Made by a program: the position numbers and the translations under genes. The notes under the pieces are model-generated. The model searched no databases and was not told the origin of the DNA. It was given only the letters and a program-made list of their open reading frames with translations. Shown here piece by piece: positions 17,592 through 26,834 of a stretch of 64,000 bases of DNA (positions are counted from its first letter, which is position 1; every line of letters begins with the position of its first letter). The stretch comes from Mucilaginibacter sp. SJ (lineage in GTDB: Bacteria > Bacteroidota > Bacteroidia > Sphingobacteriales > Sphingobacteriaceae), in NCBI RefSeq assembly GCF_028993635.1, contig NZ_CP118631.1, positions 4,402,001 through 4,466,000 of the forward strand, given 5' to 3'.

Positions 17592-18713
17592 TTAGAAAAA
17601 TAATCCGGCGGCAATATGATCGGCATACAGTTTACCTGTTGCGCTAAGATAAATAACATTATCTTTTTGTATGATCCATTCCCTGTCGAAATATTCGGCG
17701 GCAGCTTTGAGTATTTCGTCTGATGCACCTTTGGCTATCTGGTTGAGCTTAACCAGTTCAAGGCCCCAGATTGTGCGTAATGAGGTCATGATATATTCAT
17801 TCAGGCGGTTCTTTTCGGTTAGCTCCTCGGTTTCGGCCTGTAGTTTTCCGGTTTCAAGCGCCTGCATATATTTCGCGTTGTTAGCGATGTTCCATTGGCG
17901 GGTCTCTCCATTGTAAGAATGGGCCGAAGGGCCGATTCCCAAATAGTTTACCCCTTTCCAGTAATTTGAATTATGACGGGAGTATTGGCCAGGCTTGCAA
18001 AAGTTGGAGATTTCGTAATGTTCAAACCCATGTGCCTGCATGGCATCCATCAATACCATAAACTGTTCGGCACTTTGATGTTCGTTCATGGGGGGCTGCT
18101 TCTTTTTGTTGATGAAGGCCGCCAGCGCAGTTTGCGGTTCAACTGTCATGGAATAGGTAGATACGTGCGGAACGTTAAGCTCAAATACCTTGTCCAGGTT
18201 TTGCTTCCATTTGGTATCACTGAGCATGGGATAACCGTAAATGAGGTCGACCGTAATGTTTTCAAAACCGGCGTCCTGGGCGCGTTTTACCGATGATTCG
18301 GCTTCCTGCCCCCGATGTACGCGGTTCATCCAAACCAAATCCTCATCAAAAAACGACTGGATCCCTATGCTGAAGCGGTTAACCGGTGTTTGCCTAAGGG
18401 CTTTGAGTTTGTCCGGTTTCAGATCATCGGGGTTAGCCTCCAGGGTTATTTCGGCAGTGGACGATACCGTGTGGAGTTCGGTTACCGTGTTGATGATCCT
18501 GCTGATTTGATCACCATCCAAAACAGAGGGGGTGCCGCCACCGAAGTAAATGGTTTCGATGGTTTCACCGCTGAGGTAACCTTTTTGCAGTTTGATCTCA
18601 CTGATCAAGGCATGCAGCATTTCATCTTTGTACTTTAACGATGTGCTAAAATGGAAATCGCAATAATGGCAAGCTTGCTTGCAAAAAGGGATATGTATGT
18701 AAATGCCTGCCAT
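17592..18713 (-). CDS. hemW: Radical SAM haem chaperone HemW
   Basis: About 373 residues from the ATG at 18713, giving MAGIYIHIPFC. The CKQACHYC cluster motif (CxxxCxxC) is followed by DF rather than the fourth Cys of true HemN, which is the HemW pattern. The GGGTPS motif and the C-terminal HemN domain are present. HemW inserts haem into target proteins and is often misnamed coproporphyrinogen oxidase. The haem theme recurs with hemD 3.4 kb away. Confidence 0.92.
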   Translation of the reverse strand: MAGIYIHIPFCKQACHYCDFHFSTSLKYKDEMLHALISEIKLQKGYLSGETIETIYFGGGTPSVLDGDQISRIINTVTELHTVSSTAEITLEANPDDLKPDKLKALRQTPVNRFSIGIQSFFDEDLVWMNRVHRGQEAESSVKRAQDAGFENITVDLIYGYPMLSDTKWKQNLDKVFELNVPHVSTYSMTVEPQTALAAFINKKKQPPMNEHQSAEQFMVLMDAMQAHGFEHYEISNFCKPGQYSRHNSNYWKGVNYLGIGPSAHSYNGETRQWNIANNAKYMQALETGKLQAETEELTEKNRLNEYIMTSLRTIWGLELVKLNQIAKGASDEILKAAAEYFDREWIIQKDNVIYLSATGKLYADHIAAGLFF

Positions 18714-18918
18714 GCGGCAAAGGTAACGCAATTATATTTTTTGAATAAAATAGAAACTTTCGGAAAAGTCGCTTTGAAGCAGTCGGTTTTATTATAAGGT
18801 TGGTGGAGAGAAAATCCTATACGAAATGTTTTAGTAGGCCGAAATTAATATAGTTACATCAAATTAAACGTTTTTTGTATCTAAGTATTCGTATAATTCA
18901 ATCTGCATTTTGTTTTTT

Positions 18919-19821
18919 TTAAAAAGATTTTACAGTTGTAGCACCCCACGTCGTATCTGCCGAGGCATTATAGCCCGGATTCGAGTTTGTTGTTCCTCCA
19001 AATAGCGTGCCTGTAAGAATCGTTTTTTGATTTGTGGTTAGTTTTATATTAGTAATAACTTTTGAAGCTATTAGGTTTTTACTTTTATCATACGCGCTGA
19101 TGGTTAACGTAAATGGCGAAATGGTATTTATAGTTAAAAAGTCTATCATGAAATTTGGTTTGCCTACTGAAGTATCAGCTACAGCATAATCATATGATCG
19201 TTTGTTAAGAAGCGGATCGGTGGCGGTATCGGTTTGCATGGTAATTAAATTGTAGCGCCAGTAGCTTTTTGAAAATGCTAAGGTTATATGATCAAGGTTT
19301 GTAGGGAGTTTATCTTGAATAATCACTTTCAGATCGGCAACTATCCTGTTTAACTGAAAATTAACTGTAATATCTGAATTGCCAACCGTAAATGTTTGTT
19401 GGCCTGCAAAGCAATCAGACCATGGTAACCCGCCATAAAGACCATAATATGCACCATTATCTTCGACAGTTAAATTACTTTTGCCTGCTATACCTTTTAC
19501 GTAAACAGAAGAACCCGAAGAAAACTTATTGGTTATGATCATTGATGAAAATGTCTTTTTACCAAAATGAAACTCTTTTCCGGCAAAATTTACATATAAC
19601 GTATCAATATAATTTTTTAATAATCCGGGATCAGAAATAACAGCGTCGGTTTTAATGCGGCTGTTGTTTGAGCTTATAAGCTGTTGCGAAAAATCGGCGC
19701 TGGTAATATTTATTTTTACCGTATGTAAAGTACCTGTTGCCGGTTGCGCCGGTTTATCTTTACTACAGCCTCCAATAAATAATATGATAGCTGACAACAG
19801 AAGGAAAGTATAATTTTTCAT
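18919..19821 (-). CDS. Surface lipoprotein of unknown function
   Basis: A 300-residue protein with lipobox FIGGC (Cys19) followed by SKDKPAQP. The body is beta-rich with no catalytic motif. The segment RIVADLKVIIQDKLP is similar to a segment of the upstream gene product (VASKLQIRFSDTIP), suggesting that the two are distant paralogues. The arrangement and texture recall fimbrillin-type Mfa2/FimB-like proteins, but I cannot confirm it. Only 17 bases separate it from the upstream lipoprotein gene. Confidence 0.75.
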   Translation of the reverse strand: MKNYTFLLLSAIILFIGGCSKDKPAQPATGTLHTVKINITSADFSQQLISSNNSRIKTDAVISDPGLLKNYIDTLYVNFAGKEFHFGKKTFSSMIITNKFSSGSSVYVKGIAGKSNLTVEDNGAYYGLYGGLPWSDCFAGQQTFTVGNSDITVNFQLNRIVADLKVIIQDKLPTNLDHITLAFSKSYWRYNLITMQTDTATDPLLNKRSYDYAVADTSVGKPNFMIDFLTINTISPFTLTISAYDKSKNLIASKVITNIKLTTNQKTILTGTLFGGTTNSNPGYNASADTTWGATTVKSF

Positions 19822-19838
19822 GAGATTTTTAATGTTGA

Positions 19839-20765
19839 TTAAAATGGTATTGTGGTACTTCCGTCCCAGTCAGGATTAATTGATATTGTAATATTGCCAT
19901 TTTGAGAGGTCGAATAATTATTGAATACCTGCCCACTTAACAAGGTAGTTTCATTTCTCACAAAAGTTACATCATCTACACTCACCCCCGCATACTTATT
20001 CATGCTATTGGCGGCAGTTTCAACACGAATGCTTACCGATCCTGGGCGATATGCAAACACCAATGCCGAGGTAACAGTAACATTTGCATGTCCAATTTGG
20101 GCGGGCGTAAACGAAATTCGAGTAGCTGAACCATTGCCGTAAAAAAGAGAATCTTTTGCAAGGGAATAATAATATGCATATGCACTAACGCTTATAAGAA
20201 CCCCTGTCACATCGGATGGAATAGTATCCGAAAACCTAATTTGTAGTTTTGATGCAACTCGTTTAAGTGTTACAGATTGTGTTACGCTTGTGTCGGTTAC
20301 CGTAATATTTAACTTTTTATAAAAAAAATCATCATGATACATTGGGTTTTGAATATTTGCAGTAGAGAGTTTAGCAAATGAGGCTGGGATAACTGTGGTT
20401 GGCATCAAATCAAATTGTCCGGCTTCGAAAATTATGGTATAACTACCTGCTTTAAGATAATCGGCAATAAGACCAAAATTGGTTACCGAATCACGCTGTT
20501 GGACAATTCGGTGTACCAGGTCGCCGTTACTGTCATATACAAGATAATTCAGGTATTTGAAATACGAAGTTAGCAGGGTCGCGTCATTTAGTTGTAGCTT
20601 ACTATTTGTTTTTATTCCCGCTTCAGCGTTACCGATGGCAAAATTGATCTTATATTCCTTGCCGGTATTGTTACCCGTGTTATTGTCCACTGGTTTTTTC
20701 TGTGCGTCCTTCTTACACGAAAAACAGAGTATCGCGAGAAAGGTGACAGGGAAAAGGTATCTCAT
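19839..20765 (-). CDS. Surface lipoprotein of unknown function
   Basis: A 308-residue protein with lipobox LCFSC (Cys17) and an Asn/Thr-rich linker (NNTGNNTGK). It has a beta-rich body, with the tail NITISINPDWDG typical of FimB/Mfa2-like anchors. It is the first gene of a two-lipoprotein operon. The role is unknown; an adhesive or carbohydrate-binding surface function is the likeliest guess. Confidence 0.75.
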   Translation of the reverse strand: MRYLFPVTFLAILCFSCKKDAQKKPVDNNTGNNTGKEYKINFAIGNAEAGIKTNSKLQLNDATLLTSYFKYLNYLVYDSNGDLVHRIVQQRDSVTNFGLIADYLKAGSYTIIFEAGQFDLMPTTVIPASFAKLSTANIQNPMYHDDFFYKKLNITVTDTSVTQSVTLKRVASKLQIRFSDTIPSDVTGVLISVSAYAYYYSLAKDSLFYGNGSATRISFTPAQIGHANVTVTSALVFAYRPGSVSIRVETAANSMNKYAGVSVDDVTFVRNETTLLSGQVFNNYSTSQNGNITISINPDWDGSTTIPF

Positions 20766-21071
20766 ATAGGAAGTTTTCTTATAAAGATACAGAATTAAAT
20801 ATAAATATCTCCTAAAAAAATTACATCATAGGAAGTTACGAAAAGATAAAGCAATTGTTGTTTATAACTGAAAGATTAAGATGTTTGTAGCAATAACAGC
20901 GTAACCTGTTTGCAATTGAATTTTTAAAGTAGTAGAGGCTTAGCTCTCAAAGATCGATCTTGAAAACTTTTTTTACCGGCATTCGTGTTTAAATAAAAAA
21001 TATTAATTGATAAAATTCTGGTTCAGATAATTACCCTACTTTTGCAAAAAATAATAAGCCCTTTTTAAGCT
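20766..21071. other. Gene-free spacer, divergent promoters
   Basis: About 306 A/T-rich bases between the divergent lipoprotein and DUF4271 genes. I see no gene, repeat or RNA. A TAnnTTTG element (TACTTTTG) is at 21037-21044 on the plus strand. Confidence 0.6.
21037..21044 (+). promoter_or_regulatory. Putative -7 element for the DUF4271 gene
   Basis: TACTTTTG, 27 bases before the TTG start, fits TAnnTTTG. No -33 TTG at the usual distance. Confidence 0.45.
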
Positions 21072-22058
21072 TTGAGGATCTGTTTGGTTATTTGGTGTTG
21101 CCTGCTGTTTTTATTGAATTGTACTGCTGCTTTTGCGCAACAGGATTCAATAGTGGCTGATACGCCTTTAAAATCACCAACACGCGCTTTTCGTCCCGGC
21201 AATTCGGTGCTTGATTCGGTGGCTTATGCCATGCAAAACAGAGATAAATTTATTGCAGACTCTATTGCTATGCGTTACCTCAGGGTGCCCGATGCGGCCA
21301 TGCGTGCCGAATATGCCGATAGCGTTTTTGCCCGCGAATTATATCATGGCTACGGCTTTCTTGATCTTCATTCCAGGTCAAAGAGCAGGGTCATGGAGGG
21401 GCATAACCGCCCTTCGCGTGACCCCTGGGTTATTGTGCTCATTATTGCTATGCTGTTGTATACAGCTATCCTTAACCTTGCCCTGGGCAAAGATGTCAGC
21501 AATGTATTTGCCTCTTTTTACAGCAAACGCGTACTTTCGATAGCTGGTAAAGAAGAGAGCCCGGTTAGTTCGTGGGCTTTCCTGGGCTTGTTTTTGTTAT
21601 TTTGTGCTACGTTCGGTTTGTTTTTATATCAATTGGCTGCGTACAAAGGCGTTTATTATAAAATAGCGGGGAGCGGCCTGTTTACTTTTCTTACCGTAGT
21701 CATTATTGCATTATTTTCGCTCAAGTTTTTAATACTCAAGTTTTTAGGATTTGTGTTTGATATTAATAAGCTGGTGAGCGAATACCTTAATATTCTGCAT
21801 CTTACCTATTTTAATATCGCGTTTGTTTTTTTGCCCGTGGTTATTTGTTTCAGCTTGCTTGGTGCACAATACATTCCTGTACTACTTACAGTTACGCTCA
21901 TTATCATCATCATAATTTTTATATGGCAATACATCAGGAGCAGCGTAAATATAATTTCTACCTTTCGATTTCATAAGTTTTATTTATTTACGTATCTTTG
22001 TGCCCTCGAAATTTGCCCTGTTTTGATTTTAATAAAGGCATTGAATATTAAAATTTAG
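21072..22058 (+). CDS. DUF4271 membrane protein
   Basis: A 328-residue protein. The start must be the TTG at 21072 because a stop lies two codons upstream and the following residues form a signal peptide (CLLFLLNCTAAFAQ). A soluble N-terminal stretch is followed by about six transmembrane helices from residue 120. The arrangement with hemD directly downstream is characteristic of DUF4271 proteins in Bacteroidota. The function is unknown, and the linkage suggests a haem- or envelope-related role. Confidence 0.82.
   Translation: MRICLVIWCCLLFLLNCTAAFAQQDSIVADTPLKSPTRAFRPGNSVLDSVAYAMQNRDKFIADSIAMRYLRVPDAAMRAEYADSVFARELYHGYGFLDLHSRSKSRVMEGHNRPSRDPWVIVLIIAMLLYTAILNLALGKDVSNVFASFYSKRVLSIAGKEESPVSSWAFLGLFLLFCATFGLFLYQLAAYKGVYYKIAGSGLFTFLTVVIIALFSLKFLILKFLGFVFDINKLVSEYLNILHLTYFNIAFVFLPVVICFSLLGAQYIPVLLTVTLIIIIIIFIWQYIRSSVNIISTFRFHKFYLFTYLCALEICPVLILIKALNIKI
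21993..22000 (+). promoter_or_regulatory. Putative internal promoter for hemD
   Basis: TATCTTTG is an exact TAnnTTTG match inside the 3' end of the DUF4271 gene, 77 bases before hemD. The -33 region is poor. Confidence 0.4.
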
Positions 22059-22076
22059 GTTATTAAAAGCACTGAA

Positions 22077-22835
22077 TTGGAAGATAGAAAGAAAAAGGTT
22101 AAAAGCATACTGGTTACTTTGCCTAAGCCCGAAAATGATAAAAATCCTTATGCCGAGCTGGCTAAAAAGCTTAACCTGAAAATTGATTTCAGATCATTTA
22201 TTCATGTTGAGGGTGTGCCCGCAAAGGATTTCAGAAAAGAGAAGATTAACTTAGCTGATTTTAGCGCTGTGATCTTTACCAGTCGTAATTCTGCCGATCA
22301 TTTTTTTCGCATATGCGAGGAGATGCGCTTTGAGGTGCCTGTTGAAATGAAATACTTTTGCCTTTCAGAAACCATAGCGCTTTACCTTCAAAAGTACATT
22401 CAGTACCGTAAACGTAAGATCTTTTTTGGCAAGCAAACCGCTGCTGACCTGGCAGAGGTTTTGAAAAAGCATTCGTCGGAAAAATTCCTTTACCCATGCT
22501 CGGATGTCGCTGCCGAAGAAACGCAGCGTTTTTTGCTGGAGAACGGTTATAACTTTACCCCAGCGGTGCTTTTCCGCACGGTTTGCAGCGATCTTTCTGA
22601 CCTCGCCGATGTGTTTTACGATGTTATAGCATTTTTTAGCCCGTCAAGTATACAATCGCTGTATAAAAACTTTCCCGATTTTAAGCAAAACAATACACGC
22701 ATCGCCGCTTTTGGGGCGACTACTCATAAGGCAGTGCTTGAGGCTGGCTTAATTTTGGATATACCAGCTCCAACCCCCGGCGCGCCATCAATGACAATGG
22801 CTATTGAGCAGTATGTTAAGCTTGTAAACAAATAA
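22077..22835 (+). CDS. hemD: Uroporphyrinogen-III synthase
   Basis: A 252-residue HemD-family protein. It cyclises hydroxymethylbilane to uroporphyrinogen III in tetrapyrrole synthesis. The two-lobe pattern is visible: AVIFTSRNSADHFF in the first lobe, then FFSPSSIQSLYKNFP and AAFGATTHKAVLEAGL in the second, ending TPGAPSMTMAIEQY. The start is TTG at 22077. The upstream stop (22056-22058) is in the same frame and no suitable ATG occurs for about 80 codons. HemD is poorly conserved in sequence, but these motifs are good. Confidence 0.88.
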   Translation: MEDRKKKVKSILVTLPKPENDKNPYAELAKKLNLKIDFRSFIHVEGVPAKDFRKEKINLADFSAVIFTSRNSADHFFRICEEMRFEVPVEMKYFCLSETIALYLQKYIQYRKRKIFFGKQTAADLAEVLKKHSSEKFLYPCSDVAAEETQRFLLENGYNFTPAVLFRTVCSDLSDLADVFYDVIAFFSPSSIQSLYKNFPDFKQNNTRIAAFGATTHKAVLEAGLILDIPAPTPGAPSMTMAIEQYVKLVNK

Positions 22836-22887
22836 ATTGGAAATTTATTTAACCAGGCTGCAACTTTTTACCATATTTACCCGTATA

Positions 22888-22926
22888 ACCGCTAACTAAT
22901 TGTCATGTTAACAATTGGTTAGCGGT
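22888..22926 (+). terminator. Hairpin terminator after hemD
   Basis: Sixteen-base arms, 22888-22903 and 22911-22926 (one G-T pair), surround a 7-base loop, then ttgttaatt. It insulates the gldKLMN operon. Confidence 0.75.
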
Positions 22927-23087
22927 TTGTTAATTATATAGCGTTTTGTATGGCATTGAGAAGATAAGTACACAGTTTATCGGTTCAAGAAGCCAAATTA
23001 TCGTTTTTTATAGCTTACATTGCGTAAAATGTAATATATTCGGACGTTGCATTGTGTTATAGTTATATAACTGATTTTGATTGTAAA

Positions 23088-24404
23088 ATGAAGCAGATCT
23101 ACTTTTTAATAATTGTTTTAGCAGGTGGTATATTAAGTGGTTGTGGCCGCGGAGGCGGTGACCGGGGGGAAGTGGTAGGGGTTCCTGCAAGATCATTCAG
23201 GGCCGAAGTGCCTTACGGAATGGTTTATATTCCGGGTGGCAGTTTCCTTATGGGGCAAACTGATCAGGACGTAACCTTTGCCCAGATAGCCCAAACTAAA
23301 CAGGTTACTGTTTCTCCATTTTTTATGGATCAAACCGAAACCAGCAACAGTCAGTACAAAATGTTTGTGAACTGGGTCCGCGATTCGATAGCCATTACCA
23401 ATTATATCAACGATAATAAGTATTTCATTCAGCCCAAAGGTGGCGCCGGTAATAACAATGGCGGTAAAAAATTCATCAACTGGGAGTTTGTAAAGAAAAA
23501 CCCTATCTGGAGCAGCAAAGGCAACCAGGCAAACAATACTCAAAAATTGCAGGGTATGTACTACCAGGGCGATGACCGTGTGTTTGACCGTAATGAGGTT
23601 GACGTTCGCTTACTTAAATATAACTACGCTTTGTTTACCCTGCGTGATGCTGCAGATCATCATAACGATAAAACAAAACATCGTTCCGATTTCATTGTTC
23701 GTGACACCGTGGCGGTATACCCGGATACGCTTGTTTGGTTAAGCGATTTTTCATATGCTGCCAACGAGCCTATGGTTGAAAGTTATTTTTCACATCCCGC
23801 ATTCCGTAATTACCCTGTTGTAGGGGTAACCTGGAGGCAGGCCAGAGCTTACAGTGTATGGCGCACGCGCTATAATGATGCTTATAAAGATAAGCGCCGT
23901 TTACCGCACCGTGCACCTTACAGTTTGCCTACGGAAGCCGAGTTTGAGTACGCGGCACGTGGCGGCAGGATAGGTACCGATTATCCATGGGGAGGGCCTT
24001 ACATCAAAAATGCAAAAGGTTGTTTACTGGCTAACTTTAAGCCGGGGCGTGGTAATTATACCGATGACGGCGGCGCGTATACTGTGCCGGTACGTTCATA
24101 CTTCCCTAATGATTATGGTTTATACAATATGGCAGGTAATGTAGCCGAGTGGACATTATCCGCCTTTGACGAATCAGCGTCAACATTTGTACACGACCTT
24201 GCACCAACATTCAATTACGAAGCTAAGTCTACCGACCCCGAAATATTGAAACGTAAAGTTGTACGCGGGGGCTCATGGAAAGATATCGGATATTTTCTTC
24301 AAAACTCAACCCGGACCTACGAATATCAGGACACCGCTAAATCATATATCGGTTTCCGCTGCGTCACCAAATATTTAGGGCGCGACATTACAGATAAACG
24401 CTAA
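23088..24404 (+). CDS. gldK: T9SS ring lipoprotein GldK (PorK)
   Basis: About 438 residues from the ATG at 23088, with lipobox ILSGC followed by a Gly/Arg-rich linker. The rest is a formylglycine-generating-enzyme-like (SUMF1) domain: MVYIPGGSFLMG near the start, SLPTEAEFEYAARGG in the middle, and NMAGNVAEW then VVRGGSW near the end. GldK forms the periplasmic/outer-membrane ring with GldN. It is the first gene of gldKLMN. Confidence 0.95.
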   Translation: MKQIYFLIIVLAGGILSGCGRGGGDRGEVVGVPARSFRAEVPYGMVYIPGGSFLMGQTDQDVTFAQIAQTKQVTVSPFFMDQTETSNSQYKMFVNWVRDSIAITNYINDNKYFIQPKGGAGNNNGGKKFINWEFVKKNPIWSSKGNQANNTQKLQGMYYQGDDRVFDRNEVDVRLLKYNYALFTLRDAADHHNDKTKHRSDFIVRDTVAVYPDTLVWLSDFSYAANEPMVESYFSHPAFRNYPVVGVTWRQARAYSVWRTRYNDAYKDKRRLPHRAPYSLPTEAEFEYAARGGRIGTDYPWGGPYIKNAKGCLLANFKPGRGNYTDDGGAYTVPVRSYFPNDYGLYNMAGNVAEWTLSAFDESASTFVHDLAPTFNYEAKSTDPEILKRKVVRGGSWKDIGYFLQNSTRTYEYQDTAKSYIGFRCVTKYLGRDITDKR

Positions 24405-24466
24405 TCAAGAGTTAGTTAAACGCAAGCAAATCAAATTAAAAAATAAAAGTTTACTTCTGAATTATT

Positions 24467-25267
24467 ATGGCTGGAAAGAAAAAACCTTACGGAATAGGCA
24501 ACATCGTATCATGGGGTGCTACTGTGGTGATTATAGGGTTAATGTTTAAGATTTTGCATTGGCCCGGTGCCACTTACTGGATAGCAGGGGGACTTATAAC
24601 TGAGGCTATACTGTTTTTTATATTAGGATTTCAGAGAGAAGATAAAGAAATTAACTGGGCACGTGTGTATCCTGAATTAAATGAAGACTTTCAGGGAGAA
24701 CTTCCAAAAGCAACTGTAAGGAGCGTCGGTAATACAGGCCCTTCAACAACTGCTGCGCTGGATAAAATGATGGAAGATGCAAAAATTGGCCCGGAGCTGG
24801 TACGCAGCCTTGGTGATGGTTTACGTACATTTGGTGATAAGGTAGCCGCTATATCACGTGTTACCGATGCGGGGGAAGCTACTATAGCTTTTACAAGCAA
24901 AGTTAAAGATGCAACCGCAAGCTATGAAAAACTAAGTGTTTCTTTTGAAAAGGCATCGGCTAATTTAACAGAAATGGCTAACTCAAATGTTGATTCAAAA
25001 GCTTACCATGACCAGGTTACCCAATTAGCTAAAAACCTGTCGGCACTTAACGCGGTTTACGAGCTGGAATTACAGGATTCAAGCGCGCACTTAAAATCAA
25101 TGAATAAATTTTACCAGAACCTTTCGCTTACCATGAACAACTTCAATGAATCAATGGATGATTCAAAACAGTTTAAGGAAGAGGTAGGTCGTTTGGCTAA
25201 AAACCTGGCATCATTAAACGCCATTTATGGCAACATGCTTACAGCTATGAACCAGCCGCGTGTTTAA
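24467..25267 (+). CDS. gldL: T9SS inner-membrane motor protein GldL (PorL)
   Basis: A 266-residue protein with two transmembrane helices near the N-terminus (about 13-31 and 36-55), including the conserved FKILHWPGA turn, then a long cytoplasmic coiled-coil-rich tail. GldL with GldM forms the proton-driven motor of T9SS and gliding. It lies 62 bases after gldK and 40 before gldM. Confidence 0.96.
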   Translation: MAGKKKPYGIGNIVSWGATVVIIGLMFKILHWPGATYWIAGGLITEAILFFILGFQREDKEINWARVYPELNEDFQGELPKATVRSVGNTGPSTTAALDKMMEDAKIGPELVRSLGDGLRTFGDKVAAISRVTDAGEATIAFTSKVKDATASYEKLSVSFEKASANLTEMANSNVDSKAYHDQVTQLAKNLSALNAVYELELQDSSAHLKSMNKFYQNLSLTMNNFNESMDDSKQFKEEVGRLAKNLASLNAIYGNMLTAMNQPRV

Positions 25268-25307
25268 TATAATTAATTAATTGATTACCAGAAAAGATTT
25301 ATAATAG

Positions 25308-26828
25308 ATGGCCGGAGGTAAGGAAACCCCAAGACAGCGAATGATAGGTATACTATACCTGGTACTATTGGGCCTCATTGCCCTTAACGTACCGGATAGC
25401 CTGTTGGACGCGTTTAAGAATATTACAAATAGTTTGGATGCATCAACCAGGAATGTTAATACTGGTTTGCAAAACACATACAGCGCTTTTGAGGCTACAA
25501 AATTGAAGGAACAACCTGAAAGGGCTAAACCTATTTATGATAAAGCTAAACAGGCAAGTGCTATTGCTGCAGAACTAAATACCTACATTGAACAGCTAAA
25601 AGCGAAGCTGATTCAGGAAGGCGGCGGGATTAACCCGGAAATTGATGACGTTGATGCCCGGGATAACCTGGATATATCGCCCCGTATCATGATCAATCAA
25701 AAAAATGGGGAGAAACTGAAAGCTAAAATTGATGAAACCCGCCAAAGGTTAATGGTAGCTTTGGGTAAAGACAGCGCAGGCGTGCAGTTTTCACTAAATA
25801 CCATAGCGCCTAAACCGCATGGGGATGTTAGAAAATCATGGCAGGAAGCTAACTTTGGTGATGGCATACCTTTAGGCGCGGCCCTCACTACTTTAGCCAA
25901 AATTGAAGCTGACAGCAAAAACGCTGAAAACGAAGTAGTTAAGAAATTATTGGGTAAAATTGATCAAGCCCAGGTTACGCTCGATAAGTTTAGCGCAGTA
26001 GTGGTAGCTCCGAGCAGCTATGTGATAGCCGGACAGCCATATACTGCCCAGATCTTTTTAACCGCTTACGATTCAAAATCAAATCCAGATATTACTGTTA
26101 ATGGCAGCAGGGTATCTGTTACAGATGGTAAGGGGAATTATACCATTACCGCGAGCGGAGAAGGAAAACATACCGTAGAAGGTTTTATCACGGTTAAAAA
26201 CAATACAACCGGTAAAAATGATTCTTATCCTTTTAAGCAGGAATATACAGTTGCAAGACCTTCGGCAGTTATTTCTCCTGATAAAATGAACGTACTTTAT
26301 ATCGGTGTACCGAATCCTATTTCGGTATCCGCGCCCGGCGTAGCAGCCAGCGACTTAAACGTGCATTTTAGCGGTGCCGGTTCTCTTAGTGGTTCGGGGG
26401 GGCATTACACAGCTATTGTAAACAGCATAGGCAAAGCTACAATTTCTGTTAGTGGTGCAAAAGGAGCGGTATTGGGCTCAACACAGTTCCGTATCAAAAG
26501 GATCCCTGACCCTAAGCCACAGTTTGCAGGTAAAAGCGGAGGTAACACCAGTTCGGCTAATATCAGGGCACAGGACAGGCTTTTTGCCCAGTTGGATAAC
26601 TTTGACTTTGATGCTAAATTTAACGTAACGCACTTTACTATGCTGGTTGTAAAACCGCGCCAGGATGCCATTATTTTATCAGGCTCGGGCGGTGAATTAA
26701 CCGGCGCGATGCGTAGTGCTTTGAATACGGTTACACCAGGAACTACTGTTATATTTAAGGATATCGTTGCGGTAGGCCCTGACCATTCACCGAGGTCACT
26801 TGACCCGATTGTATTATCCGCAAATTAA
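25308..26828 (+). CDS. gldM: T9SS motor protein GldM (PorM)
   Basis: A 506-residue protein. The N-terminal signature AGGKETPRQRMIGILYLVLL is the GldM cytoplasmic segment plus single transmembrane helix (about 13-33), which enters the GldL bundle. The large periplasmic part (about 40-506) matches the multidomain GldM arm. It couples GldL rotation to the GldK/N ring, and lies 6 bases upstream of gldN. Confidence 0.96.
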   Translation: MAGGKETPRQRMIGILYLVLLGLIALNVPDSLLDAFKNITNSLDASTRNVNTGLQNTYSAFEATKLKEQPERAKPIYDKAKQASAIAAELNTYIEQLKAKLIQEGGGINPEIDDVDARDNLDISPRIMINQKNGEKLKAKIDETRQRLMVALGKDSAGVQFSLNTIAPKPHGDVRKSWQEANFGDGIPLGAALTTLAKIEADSKNAENEVVKKLLGKIDQAQVTLDKFSAVVVAPSSYVIAGQPYTAQIFLTAYDSKSNPDITVNGSRVSVTDGKGNYTITASGEGKHTVEGFITVKNNTTGKNDSYPFKQEYTVARPSAVISPDKMNVLYIGVPNPISVSAPGVAASDLNVHFSGAGSLSGSGGHYTAIVNSIGKATISVSGAKGAVLGSTQFRIKRIPDPKPQFAGKSGGNTSSANIRAQDRLFAQLDNFDFDAKFNVTHFTMLVVKPRQDAIILSGSGGELTGAMRSALNTVTPGTTVIFKDIVAVGPDHSPRSLDPIVLSAN

Positions 26829-26834
26829 ACGCGT

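Noticed and set aside
17492..17728. N-terminal extension of the fasciclin gene
   Set aside because: It would overlap hemW by over 130 bases and bury a perfect signal peptide inside the protein.
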